Positions 46,155 through 54,601 of a stretch of DNA of 64,000 nt are shown one piece after another. Every line of letters starts with the position of its first letter. The stretch's first letter is position 1. The notes below the pieces were generated by a model, which searched no databases, was not told where the DNA came from, and saw only the letters and a list, made by a program, of their open reading frames with translations. The translations under genes and the position numbers were made by a program. The stretch is from Betaproteobacteria bacterium Ga0077532 (GTDB lineage Bacteria > Pseudomonadota > Gammaproteobacteria > Burkholderiales > Ga0077523): contig LNEE01000036.1 in assembly GCA_001464895.1 (NCBI GenBank), positions 1 through 64,000 of the forward strand, written 5' to 3'.

Positions 46155-46265
46155 ATGGGCGTCGAGCTGCAGCTTGACCCACGGGGGATGTTCTCTGCGT
46201 CGATGCGTCCGGGGGCGCAGTCTTTCGTGGGTCGAACAATGGCTCGACGTTGCGATGGCTTGGAC
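46155..46265. repeat. Single family B repeat unit
   Basis: GTCGAGCTGCAGCTTGACCCACGG at 46161, then a 30-bp spacer, then the head CGTGGGTCGAAC...GGCTCGACG with GATGGCTTGG. It has the same end-spacer-start order as the arrays at 25.9 and 50.4 kb. It lies in a 495-bp gap between the GGDEF gene and the rhombotarget lipoprotein gene; the remaining 46266-46541 shows nothing recognisable. Confidence 0.7.
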
Positions 46266-46541
46266 GCAGAAGCGATTCCCGGAATGCGCGCGCCGAGCGA
46301 TCGCTCGACTCTCGGGGACGGCTCTCAGCGCCGACGAGCCCGGCTCGACGCGCGGCTTGCCCCGATGACACGCAATGCTCGCGTAGCCGATCGACACGGA
46401 TGCTGCAGGCGCCATGGAGGGCGGACACCACGGGAACCGGTGGATGCGGTCGAACGAGCACGCAAAGCCACCCCTTACCTTCGATGACCATCGGGTCACC
46501 TTCATGCACGGGGATAGGCGACGACTCGATGGACCGGACAG

Positions 46542-47369
46542 GTGATGACGTGGGTGGTGGCAATCTCGACGGCGTTGGTGGTGGCCGGCTGCGGGACGCT
46601 GTTCACGCGGTCGCAACAGCACACGACCACCAGTGCGGTCGAGTATCTCTATCCGAATGCGACGACGGAGCCGATCGTCCAGCAGGGAATCCCGGTGCTG
46701 TCGCTGCCGATGCGCGTCGGGCTCGCCTTCGTACCGGACAACCAGCGGTCCCCGCTGACCGAGGCGAGGAAGACCGAGCTCCTGGAAAAAGTGGCATCGC
46801 ATTTCAGGAAGCTCGACTACGTGAAGTCGATCGAGATCATCCCATCCGCCTATCTGACGCCGCGGGGCGGATTCCAGAACCTCGACCAGGTTCGGGCGCT
46901 GCATGGCATCGAGACGATCGCCCTGGTGTCGTACGACCAGAAACAGTTCACCGACGAAGGCATCGCGTCGCTCGTGTACTGGACCATCGTCGGGACCTAC
47001 GTCGTCCGCGGCGAGAAGAACTCGACGCACACGAAGGTCGACACCGTGATCATGCACATCCCCAGCCGGAAGATGCTCTTCCGTGCACCTGGGATCAGCC
47101 AGGTCCAGGGAACGGCGACGCCGGTCAACCTTAGCGAACAACTCCGACTGGACAGCGAGAAGGGCTTCCAGGAGGCGATCGACAAGATGATTCCATCCCT
47201 CGACCAGCAGCTGGTGGCATTCCAGGACCGGGTGAAGTCCTCGCCCGAGGAATACAAGGTCGTGAACGCCAATGGCACCCCGCGCGGCGGTGGTGCATTC
47301 GACGTGTGGGGTGGCGCGATGCTCGGACTCGTGCTGGCAGGCGGGGCTTCGTGGGCGCGTCGCCGCTGA
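46542..47369 (+). CDS. Rhombotarget lipoprotein with GlyGly-CTERM-like tail
   Basis: A 275-residue lipoprotein (lipobox VVAGC, Cys17) of the rhombotarget type. The C-terminus has a glycine cluster (GGG near 249-251), a hydrophobic span (AMLGLVLAGGASWA) and an arginine tail (RRR), the tripartite signal cut by rhombosortase. The body has YLYPNATTEPIVQQGIPVLSLPMRVGLAFVPD and GIETIALVSYDQKQF but no catalytic motif. The rhombosortase gene overlaps its 3' end, so protease and target are coupled. Role unknown beyond sorting. Confidence 0.8.
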   Translation: MMTWVVAISTALVVAGCGTLFTRSQQHTTTSAVEYLYPNATTEPIVQQGIPVLSLPMRVGLAFVPDNQRSPLTEARKTELLEKVASHFRKLDYVKSIEIIPSAYLTPRGGFQNLDQVRALHGIETIALVSYDQKQFTDEGIASLVYWTIVGTYVVRGEKNSTHTKVDTVIMHIPSRKMLFRAPGISQVQGTATPVNLSEQLRLDSEKGFQEAIDKMIPSLDQQLVAFQDRVKSSPEEYKVVNANGTPRGGGAFDVWGGAMLGLVLAGGASWARRR

Positions 47370-47965
47370 GCCAGGCCCCTTGGTGGACGCTGGGGTTCCT
47401 GTCGATCACGCTGATCGCGTTCTGGATGCCCGGCGTGGCCGCCTTGCTGGTGTACGACCGGGCAGCCATCCTGCACGGTGAGGCGTGGCGCATCGTCACC
47501 GGGCACGCGGTGCATTTCTCGACGGCGCATCTGCTGGCGAATGCGTCCGTGGTGGCGGCGGCCGGATGGTGGGTCGAATCGCGCACCCGCCAGGATTTGG
47601 CCGGGTTGATCGCCGGCGCCGCGGTCGTCATCGGTATCGCCCTGCTCGTCGGCGAGCCTGGCGTGCACGAGTTCGGCGGCGCCTCGGGGATCGCATTGGC
47701 GCTCACCGTCTTCGCAGGCCTCCGCGGGTTCGACGAAGGCGGCCGTATCCGCCACGTGGGCGCAGCCGTGATCACGCTCGTGGGCGCGAAGCTCGTTGCG
47801 GAGTTCGCCGGTTGGCACGTACACGACTGGCGGTCGGATGGCTTCGTCACGATCACGCTCAGCCATGCGGTCGGCGTGATGTTCGGCGGCGCGTGGTACC
47901 TCGGGCGGGCATGGCAGCGGGCACGAATCCCCGGGCCGCAGACGCCTCGCGAGATTCGGGCGTAA
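47351..47965 (+). CDS. rrtA: Rhombosortase (rhomboid-family sorting protease)
   Basis: A 204-residue, roughly six-helix rhomboid-type serine protease. The catalytic serine is Ser112 in FGGASGIA and the histidine His172 in LSHAVGVMFGG; the HFSTAHLLANA segment matches the conserved helix-2 region. Rhombosortases cleave GlyGly-CTERM tails of secreted proteins. GTG 47351 is preferred over ATG 47306, which would put the start deep inside the lipoprotein gene. It overlaps that gene by 19 bp. Confidence 0.87.
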   Translation: MGASPLSQAPWWTLGFLSITLIAFWMPGVAALLVYDRAAILHGEAWRIVTGHAVHFSTAHLLANASVVAAAGWWVESRTRQDLAGLIAGAAVVIGIALLVGEPGVHEFGGASGIALALTVFAGLRGFDEGGRIRHVGAAVITLVGAKLVAEFAGWHVHDWRSDGFVTITLSHAVGVMFGGAWYLGRAWQRARIPGPQTPREIRA

Positions 47966-48019
47966 GGACAAGGACAGCGGACGCGGTTGAGGCGGGAATG
48001 CGCGTCGGCGGCTCCCGGC

Positions 48020-48203
48020 GCCTTCGCGGCCATGGGCCGCTCCTGCGAAAGCGTGGCCCGATACCACGGCGAGTGGCACGTCCACCGAGGAAGATGCAAG
48101 GGGCCGACCATTGTTGGTTCGCCAAGCGGCCAGGCCGCCGCGGGCCACAGACCGCGCGGCCGGCCATGAGCCCTGTAGGAGCGGCCCACGGCCGCGAAAG
48201 CGG
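48020..48203. repeat. Family A repeat arms, split and partly decayed
   Basis: A right arm (CTTCGCGGCCATGGGCCGC, 48020-48046) and a left arm (GTAGGAGCGGCCCACGG, 48175-48203) lie in the 392-bp gap between the rhombosortase gene and the SnoaL-like gene. A different inverted repeat, CGTACTCCATG/CATGGAGTACG, is at 48262-48303. Confidence 0.7.
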
Positions 48204-48357
48204 TGAGCGCGAGAGAGCGCTCCAACCGGAACTGACCTTGCTCTCTTGCTTGCTGGTCTCGCGTACTCCATGTCTGCATTCCAATGACCAGCCATGGAGT
48301 ACGTTTCTCGACGGCAGGTCACGTCGGCGGACCAGAGACTCCCCGCGGCGTCGGCGA

Positions 48358-49233
48358 TCAGAACTTGCCGTTCGCGTTCTTCCAATCGGCCTTCGCCGGG
48401 ATGGCCTCGATGGTGTCCCAGTGCTCCGCGATCTTCCCGGCCTGCACGCGGAATAGATCGTAGAACGCGGAGTGCTTCCCGGCGAGCTGCCCCTCGCTCA
48501 CCACGAGCACGAAGTTCCCCTCGCCAAGTACCTTGTGGATGCGGTCGTACTTCATCGTGATGCCCGCCTTCGCCATCGCCTGCAAGGCTGCACCGAGTCC
48601 GGAGAGGCCGTCGGCGATCTGCGGGTTGTGCTGCACGTACGCATCCCCGTCGTAGTAGCCCGCGAGCTTCTCGAGGCGGCCGTTCACCAGAATGTCGTCG
48701 ACGAACGCCCGCACCAGGCGCTTGTTCTCGTCAGTGCGGTCGAGGTCGGTCGCAACGCTCGGCCCGTCGATCATCGTGCGGCCGCTGGGGTTCGGCGACG
48801 TCGGCGTCTCCTGCAAGTTGTCCCAGTGCTCGACGATCTTTCCGTTTTCGAAACGGAAGATGTCGAAGCCGATCTTCGGACCGAAGAAGTTGTACGCCGT
48901 GTGCGTGAACACGTGATCGCCATCCTGGAGAACGCGCACGGTGTTCACCTTCGCGGAACCCTTCGGGAGTGCCTGCAGCACCGCGCCGAAACCGGCGAGC
49001 CCATCGCCGACAGCGAGGTTGTGCTGGATGTACTTGTTCGGGTTGACGCTGGCAACGGGCGCTGAATCGCCAGTTTCGATGCTCTTCAACAAGGCGACAA
49101 CCTGCTGCTTCTGTGCGGACATGGGAGTTTCCTTCGTGGACTTCGAATCGGCGGCATGCGCGCCGAACGCGAAGGTCGCGGCGGCGAGCATGATGGAGAG
49201 GGTGCGGACGCCAGGCGGCATGAGGATGGTCAT
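48358..49233 (-). CDS. Secreted protein with two SnoaL-like (NTF2-fold) domains
   Basis: A 291-residue exported protein with a signal peptide ending FGAHAAD. Two tandem SnoaL-like domains can be traced: KYIQHNLAVGDGLAGFGAVLQAL...KIVEHWDNLQE and AYVQHNPQIADGLSGLGAALQAM...KIAEHWDTIEA. The repeated QHN and EHWD motifs show internal duplication. Such proteins are often annotated as predicted ester cyclase or nuclear transport factor 2-like; no activity is assigned. It is divergent from an AraC-family gene. Confidence 0.8.
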   Translation of the reverse strand: MTILMPPGVRTLSIMLAAATFAFGAHAADSKSTKETPMSAQKQQVVALLKSIETGDSAPVASVNPNKYIQHNLAVGDGLAGFGAVLQALPKGSAKVNTVRVLQDGDHVFTHTAYNFFGPKIGFDIFRFENGKIVEHWDNLQETPTSPNPSGRTMIDGPSVATDLDRTDENKRLVRAFVDDILVNGRLEKLAGYYDGDAYVQHNPQIADGLSGLGAALQAMAKAGITMKYDRIHKVLGEGNFVLVVSEGQLAGKHSAFYDLFRVQAGKIAEHWDTIEAIPAKADWKNANGKF

Positions 49234-49404
49234 TCTTGTTCCTATGGAGAACGGATGATGAAGACGTCGACGCGTAGAACTGCGACAGAAACCGCTAGCT
49301 CTCGCAGGAAGAACTGTAGACTTCACACCGGCAGGAACAAGATCAAAGCGGCGCACTGGATGGTCGAAACCAGGCGCCGCGCCTTCGCCCACGGAGCCTC
49401 TTCC

Positions 49405-50289
49405 ATGCGCAGGACCTCAGCCTCGGTGAAGCAGATCCGCTTCCACAACCCGCGCCTCACGCGTGTTGGCATCGATGTGCTGACGCTCGCAGAACTGCGG
49501 ACACGGGCGCGAGCGAGTCTGGTCGGGCCGCAGCGCGTTGACTTCCTCATGCTGCTGCTCGTCCGGGAAGGGCGCGGGCGACACATGATCGATTTCGGCG
49601 AAGTCACCTTGCGCCCCGGTTGCATGGCATTCGTGCGTCCGGGACAAGTGCAGCAATGGCACATGAACGATCGCCTGCAGGGTCACGTCGTGCTGGTCTC
49701 GGCCGAGGCGCTGGCACCGTCGATCGCCCGCGCCGAAATCGACATGAAGCTCCTGGCCCTCGACGAATGGCCATCGACGGCTTTGCTCGAGGACGGCCTG
49801 TTCGGGGAAGCCATGACGGAGATCGTCCACATGCGCGCCGACGTCGAGCGATTCGAGGGAAGCGAGATCGAGGCCGCGATTCTGCGGCACACGTTGCTCG
49901 CTTTGCTGCTGCGGCTGGCGCGCGACGTGCGCGCGGGCTCCACGCGCTCGGGGGCCACGCGCGAGGCCGAAATCCATCGCCTCTTCGCCCACGAACTCGA
50001 AGCGGGCTTTCACAGACGACTGTCCGTCCTCGACTACGCCAAGCGCATCGGGTATTCGGAAAGCACGCTGTCTCGCGCGTGCCTGGCGACCGTGGGCCGG
50101 ACCGCGAAGGAGACCATCGATCTGCGCATCGCCCTCGAAGCAAAACGGCTGCTGGTCCATAGCCAGGCGACAGCAGCCCAGATCGGGCACCAGCTCGGGT
50201 TCGCCGAGCCCACCAACTTCGTGAAGTTCTTCCGGCGGATGGAAGGCGTCACGCCGATCGAATTCCGGCGCGGCGCGCTCGGTACGTGA
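49405..50289 (+). CDS. AraC-family transcriptional regulator
   Basis: A 294-residue regulator. N-terminal cupin-like sensor region (LLLVREGRGRHMIDFGEVTLRPGCMAFVRPGQVQQW) and a C-terminal double helix-turn-helix (LDYAKRIGYSESTLSRACLATVGRTAKE and AQIGHQLGFAEPTNFVKFFRRMEGVTPIEFRR). ATG 49405 has GGAG nine bases upstream; earlier in-frame ATGs give a leader with no family features. Divergent from the SnoaL-like gene, so a local target is plausible. Confidence 0.87.
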   Translation: MRRTSASVKQIRFHNPRLTRVGIDVLTLAELRTRARASLVGPQRVDFLMLLLVREGRGRHMIDFGEVTLRPGCMAFVRPGQVQQWHMNDRLQGHVVLVSAEALAPSIARAEIDMKLLALDEWPSTALLEDGLFGEAMTEIVHMRADVERFEGSEIEAAILRHTLLALLLRLARDVRAGSTRSGATREAEIHRLFAHELEAGFHRRLSVLDYAKRIGYSESTLSRACLATVGRTAKETIDLRIALEAKRLLVHSQATAAQIGHQLGFAEPTNFVKFFRRMEGVTPIEFRRGALGT

Positions 50290-50359
50290 GTCTCGCGTGC
50301 GGAATGTCGCGGTGATCGCCCAAACGGTCCCCGACCCGTCGGTTCGGCTGCTGCAGATC

Positions 50360-50844
50360 TTCTTGGGTCGAGCTACAGCTCAACGCAGCGCTGCCATGGG
50401 CACTGCGGCGAATCCAGGAGCGCGGGCGTCGAGCTAAGCTCGACCCACGGGGGTTGTTTCCTGCGAAGAGGTATCCAGTCGCGAAGTTGTTCGTGGGTCG
50501 AGCTGCAGCTCGACGCGGCGTTGTCATGGGGCGCATCGGCAGTTCCAGGAGCGCGGGCGTCGGGCGGAGCCCGACTCACGGCGGTTGTACCCAACGAAGA
50601 GGAATCACGTCGCGAAGTTGTTCGTGGGTCGAGCTACAGCTCGACGCGGCGTTGGCTTGGGCGCTCCGGCGAATCCAGGAACGCGGGCGTCGAGCGATGC
50701 TCGACCCACGGCGGTTGTTTCCTGCGATCAGGCATCCAGTAACAAGCCCCCCCTTCGTGGGTCGAGCTGCAGCTCGACGCGGCGTTGGCTTGGGCGCTCC
50801 GGCGAATCCAGGAACGCGGGCGTCGGGCGGAGCCCGACCCACGG
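50360..50844. repeat. Tandem array of four family B REPIN-like repeats
   Basis: Palindromic heads at 50428 (GTCGAGCTAAGCTCGAC), 50559, 50689 and 50822 (GTCGGGCGGAGCCCGAC), period 130-133 bp. The element (CGTGGGTCGAGC...GGCGAATCCAGG...GACCCACGG) is the same as at 25.9 kb, but the spacers between elements differ: here they contain GTTGTTTCCTGCGA and GTCGCGAAGTTGTT. It fills the gap between the AraC gene and a terminator. Confidence 0.88.
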
Positions 50845-50869
50845 AGCCACCGCGCAAGAGATGCACACG

Positions 50870-50900
50870 AAAAAAAACCCGCTCCCAAGGGAGCGGGTTT
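50870..50900 (-). terminator. Rho-independent terminator of the molybdenum hydroxylase operon
   Basis: CCCGCTCCC-AA-GGGAGCGGG, with an A-run on its left side that reads as a T-run on the minus strand. It lies 57 bp beyond the stop of the minus-strand gene at 50958. Confidence 0.85.
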
Positions 50901-50957
50901 CGAGAATGTCTTGCAGCGCCACCCGGCAGTGATGCCGGGTGGTTCCTACCCCTGACC

Positions 50958-53273
50958 TCAGGCGGACAGCTGCTCGCCCAGCGGCAGGTTGCGGATGCGC
51001 TTGCCGGTGGCCGCGAACACCGCGTTCGTGAAGGCCGGTGCGAAAGGCGGAACGCCCGGCTCGCCCACACCGCTCGACGGCACTTCGATGCCGTTGGCGA
51101 TGATGTGCGTCCGCACGTCCATGGCACCTTCGCCGATCCGCAGGACGCGGTAATCGCCGAAGTTGCTCTGCTGCACACGACCGTTCTTGAACGTGATCTC
51201 CGTGTACTTCGCGATGCTGAGACCCATCACTGCCGCGCCCTCGACCTGCGAGCGGACGCGTTCCGGGTTGACGATGAAGCCGGCATCGATCGCGGTGTCG
51301 ACGCGGGGGACGCTGACCGTGCCGTCCTTGTCCACTGCGACTTCCACGACCGTGGCGACGTACGTCAGGAAGCTGCGCTGGACCGCGATGCCCATGCCGT
51401 GACCGGCGGGCAGCTTGCGACCCCAGCCGGCTTCCTTGGCAGCACGCTCCACCACGCGACGCAGACGGCCCGTGTCGACCGGGTAGGTCTCCCAGGGGTC
51501 ACCGTAGTTCCACAGCTCGCTCGTGACCGTCTTGCGCGGATCGACGATGCGGGCCGGCCCGATCATCTCGAGCAGGAAGTCCTTCGGATCACGGCCGAGT
51601 TCGGCGGCCAGTTCGGCCACCATCGACTGCATCGCGAAGGCGTGCGGGATGTTGTTCACGGAACGGAACCAGCCGATGCGCGTCTTGGAGACGGCTTCGC
51701 CGGTTTCGAGGCGCAGGTTCGGCACGTCGAACGGCGTGTCGATCAGGCCTAGACCCAGTTCCAGGGCGCTCTCGCGCTTCGGATCGGGCATGAAGTTGGA
51801 CATGAGCGACGGCGAGACGCTGCGATGACGCCACGCCACGACCTTGTTGTTCGCGTCCAGGCCGGCCGTCACGTGCTGGTACGACACCGAGTGGTAGAAG
51901 CCGTGCTGGATGTCGTCTTCACGCGTCCAGACCACCTTCACCGGCGTGCCACCCATGTCGCGGGACAGCAGTGCCGCTTCGAGTGCGAAGTCGCACTTGG
52001 ACTTCCGGCCGAAGCCGCCGCCCAGGAGCGTGACGTTCACGGTGACATCGGCTTCCTTCATGCCCATGGCACCGGCGACGTCGCCGCGCGTACCGCCGGG
52101 GCTCTGCACGCAGGCCCAGACTTCGGCCTTGCCGCCGGCAACCTTGGCGACCGCTGCCGGGGGTTCCATCGTGGCATGGTGACCGTGCGGGATGTAGTAC
52201 TCGCGCTCGATGACCTTCTTGGCGCCGGCGAGTGCCTTGTCGACATCGCCTTCGTTCCGCTCGACGTTGCCGGGCTTCCGGGCGTTGGCGGCCATCTGAG
52301 CCTTGAACGTGTCGGAGTCGTAGTCGCCGTTGGGGCCGTCGATCCAGGTCACGTTGAGGGCTTCACGACCACGCAGGGCTGCCCACGTGTTCTTCGCCAC
52401 CACAGCCACGCCACCCTTGGGGGCGAACTTGGCGGGTGCGGGCGTCGCGGGGATCTGCACGACCTTCAGCACGCCGGGGACCTTCATGGCAGCGGCGGCG
52501 TCGAACGACTTCACCTTGCCACCGACCACGGGCGGACGAGCAACCACGGCGTACACCATGCCGGGCATCTGCAGGTCCTGCGCGTACATGGCCTTGCCCA
52601 TCGTGATGTCGCGCATGTCCGTGATCTGGACATTGCCCTTGCCGATGTAACGGAACTCGGAGGGATCCTTCAGCGTGACGCGCTTCAGTTCGGGCGTGGG
52701 CATCGCTGCGGCAGCAGCGGCCAGTTCGCCGTAGCCCATCTTCTTGCCGGAGGGGATGTGCACGACCATGTGATTCTCGGCGCGCACTTCGGTATCGGGC
52801 ACCGACCACGCGATGGCGGCAGCCTTCTCGAGCATCTGGCGCGCGGCAGCACCGCAGGCACGCATCGGCTGGATGAAGTGGCGGATGCTGCGGGAACCGT
52901 CGGTGTCCTGGTTGCCGTACTTCTGCTCATCGCCAGGCGCCTGGACGATCTTGACCTTGGACCAGTCGGCTTCCATCTCGTCGGCCACGGCCATGGGCAG
53001 GCTGGTGCGCGAGCCCGTACCCATTTCCGAGCGGTGCGTGATGATGCTCACCGTGCCATCGGTCGCGATCGACACGAAGACGTGCGGATCCCAGACGGCG
53101 CCGCCGGGCATGCCGCCCGCGCCGGTGGCGTATTGCGCAGCGGCGTTCTGACCGGCCACTGCATCGCGAGGCAGGAACTGCACGGCGAGCACGAGGCCGC
53201 CGGCGGAAACCACGCCCTTGAGGAGGTCACGACGGCTGACGTTCTCGATGATCGTGTTCTTGAAGGATTTCAT
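50958..53273 (-). CDS. Molybdenum hydroxylase large subunit (isoquinoline 1-oxidoreductase/aldehyde oxidase type)
   Basis: A 771-residue Tat-exported (SRRDLLKGVVSAGG) molybdopterin-cytosine-dinucleotide-binding subunit of the xanthine dehydrogenase family. Landmarks: HRSEMGTGSRTSLPMAVADEM, VVARPPVVGGKVKSFD, LLGGGFGRKSKCDFALEAA and the C-terminal SSGVGEPGVPPFAPAFTNA, whose glutamate is the catalytic base in this family. Together with the 2Fe-2S subunit it hydroxylates N-heteroaromatics or oxidises aldehydes and passes electrons to cytochrome c. Start at 53273, 1 bp after the small subunit. No FAD subunit or XdhC-like maturase lies nearby. Confidence 0.9.
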   Translation of the reverse strand: MKSFKNTIIENVSRRDLLKGVVSAGGLVLAVQFLPRDAVAGQNAAAQYATGAGGMPGGAVWDPHVFVSIATDGTVSIITHRSEMGTGSRTSLPMAVADEMEADWSKVKIVQAPGDEQKYGNQDTDGSRSIRHFIQPMRACGAAARQMLEKAAAIAWSVPDTEVRAENHMVVHIPSGKKMGYGELAAAAAAMPTPELKRVTLKDPSEFRYIGKGNVQITDMRDITMGKAMYAQDLQMPGMVYAVVARPPVVGGKVKSFDAAAAMKVPGVLKVVQIPATPAPAKFAPKGGVAVVAKNTWAALRGREALNVTWIDGPNGDYDSDTFKAQMAANARKPGNVERNEGDVDKALAGAKKVIEREYYIPHGHHATMEPPAAVAKVAGGKAEVWACVQSPGGTRGDVAGAMGMKEADVTVNVTLLGGGFGRKSKCDFALEAALLSRDMGGTPVKVVWTREDDIQHGFYHSVSYQHVTAGLDANNKVVAWRHRSVSPSLMSNFMPDPKRESALELGLGLIDTPFDVPNLRLETGEAVSKTRIGWFRSVNNIPHAFAMQSMVAELAAELGRDPKDFLLEMIGPARIVDPRKTVTSELWNYGDPWETYPVDTGRLRRVVERAAKEAGWGRKLPAGHGMGIAVQRSFLTYVATVVEVAVDKDGTVSVPRVDTAIDAGFIVNPERVRSQVEGAAVMGLSIAKYTEITFKNGRVQQSNFGDYRVLRIGEGAMDVRTHIIANGIEVPSSGVGEPGVPPFAPAFTNAVFAATGKRIRNLPLGEQLSA

Positions 53274-53274
53274 C

Positions 53275-53724
53275 TCAGACCTCCTTCGACGCAGCTTTGA
53301 CGGCTGCGAAAATACGCTGGTAGCAACCACAACGGCAGATGTTTCCGGCCATGGTCGACTTGATCTCCTCGTCGGAGGGCTTCTTGTTCTCGATCAGCAG
53401 GGCGGCACCTTGCATGATCTGGCCAGGCTGGCAGTAGCCGCACTGGGGCACGTTTTCGGCGCGCCATGCCTTCTGGATCGGGTGATTGCCATCGGGGGAC
53501 AGGCCCTCGATCGTCGTGACTGCCTGGCCTGCGACGTCCTTCATGGACATGGCACAGGAGCGCACGGCCTTGCCGTTGACGTGCACGGTGCAAGCACCGC
53601 ACAGACCCACACCGCAACCGAACTTCGTGCCGGTCAGGCCGAGTTCGTCGCGGAGGTACCACATCAGTGGCATCTGCGGATCGCCTTCGTACTTCCGGTC
53701 CTGTTTGTTTACTTTGACTTGCAT
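53275..53724 (-). CDS. Molybdenum hydroxylase 2Fe-2S subunit
   Basis: A 149-residue iron-sulfur subunit. The plant-type 2Fe-2S site is [16 protein letters not shown] with RSCAM, and the second cluster is [12 protein letters not shown] and [11 protein letters not shown]. It transfers electrons from the molybdenum centre of the large subunit encoded immediately downstream. GGGAGGAA precedes the ATG. It has no signal of its own and should be exported with the large subunit through the Tat pathway. Confidence 0.93.
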   Translation of the reverse strand: MQVKVNKQDRKYEGDPQMPLMWYLRDELGLTGTKFGCGVGLCGACTVHVNGKAVRSCAMSMKDVAGQAVTTIEGLSPDGNHPIQKAWRAENVPQCGYCQPGQIMQGAALLIENKKPSDEEIKSTMAGNICRCGCYQRIFAAVKAASKEV

Positions 53725-54157
53725 TTGCGGTTCCTCCCAGTGGTCGTGAGGCGAGCCTTTGCGGCTCATATATCTGTGTTCCATGCATCCGCGCAGCGAA
53801 GCGTCTCGCACAGATGGGCACGGACAATAACATAGGGAGTCTTCCCGTCCAGCTTCTACGTGCAGTCGAATTGCAGAGGGTTTTTTTCCCGCGGCAGGCA
53901 CGGCGCAGGATGCTGGCGTGCGGCATGACGAACGATTGCAACGACATGCACGCCATGCCTACGGATGGCGCGAAAGTGGGTCGATGTGAGGCTTCGATCG
54001 ACGGCGAATTTGCTGCGCCGCGCCATTGCACACGTTCCGCGATCGGATTCCACGTCTTGCACGGGAACCTTGCGAGATTTCCCCGTCCGCGGGTACGGCG
54101 CGATGGCACGGGGAGCGCCCGGAGAGCGTCCCGCGCCGGGTGTCGACGAACAACCAA
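53725..54157. other. Intergenic gap, no gene recognised
   Basis: About 430 bp upstream of the molybdenum hydroxylase operon, ending at the stop of the haemoglobin gene. It has an AT-rich patch around 53826 and an eight-base T-run at 53880. It should contain the promoter of the operon, but no confident elements were identified and open frames look random. Confidence 0.35.
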
Positions 54158-54601
54158 TCAACCAGGCTTGCGCGCAGGTCGACCGTTGGCGTCGGTGAAC
54201 GGGAAGAGGCCGGACCGGAAGCTGGTGGCCATGTGCCGCGCGACGCGTACCGCGACGGCGGCGTCTTCGGGGGCGAGGCACTCGTGGGCCGAGCGTTCGA
54301 AGCAGTCGAGCCAGTGGGCGAACGCCTCGGGCTCGAAGTCCACCTTCATGTGCGGCGCGAACGCGTTGCCGCGATAGCGGGTACCGCCATGGATGGCGCC
54401 AAGCCAGAAATCGCGCACGAGGGCGATGTGCGGCTCCCATTCATTGATGTGCTCGAAGAACGTCGGGCCGAGCACGGTGTCGGCGAGGCCGCGCTCGTAG
54501 AATCGGCGGACCATGCGCTCGACCGCGGCCTCCTGCTCAGGAGTGGGGTCACCTCCGCCCGGGCGGGGCGGCGGGAGACTTGGGGTCAGGTTGGCGATCA
54601 T
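54158..54601 (-). CDS. Group III truncated haemoglobin
   Basis: A 147-residue truncated haemoglobin of group III. The haem-pocket region GNAFAPHMKVDFEPEAFAHWLDCFE holds the probable proximal histidine (His84); YERGLADTVLGPTFFEHI and HIALVRDFWLGAI match the B and E helices. Group III globins are linked with NO/oxygen chemistry. Its ATG overlaps the stop of the upstream acyl-CoA ligase (ATGA), so the two are translated together. Confidence 0.87.
   Translation of the reverse strand: MIANLTPSLPPPRPGGGDPTPEQEAAVERMVRRFYERGLADTVLGPTFFEHINEWEPHIALVRDFWLGAIHGGTRYRGNAFAPHMKVDFEPEAFAHWLDCFERSAHECLAPEDAAVAVRVARHMATSFRSGLFPFTDANGRPARKPG

Noticed and set aside
48262..48303. CGTACTCCATG/CATGGAGTACG inverted repeat as a terminator
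   Set aside because: Loop is about 20 nt and there is no T-run; recorded only with the nearby repeats.
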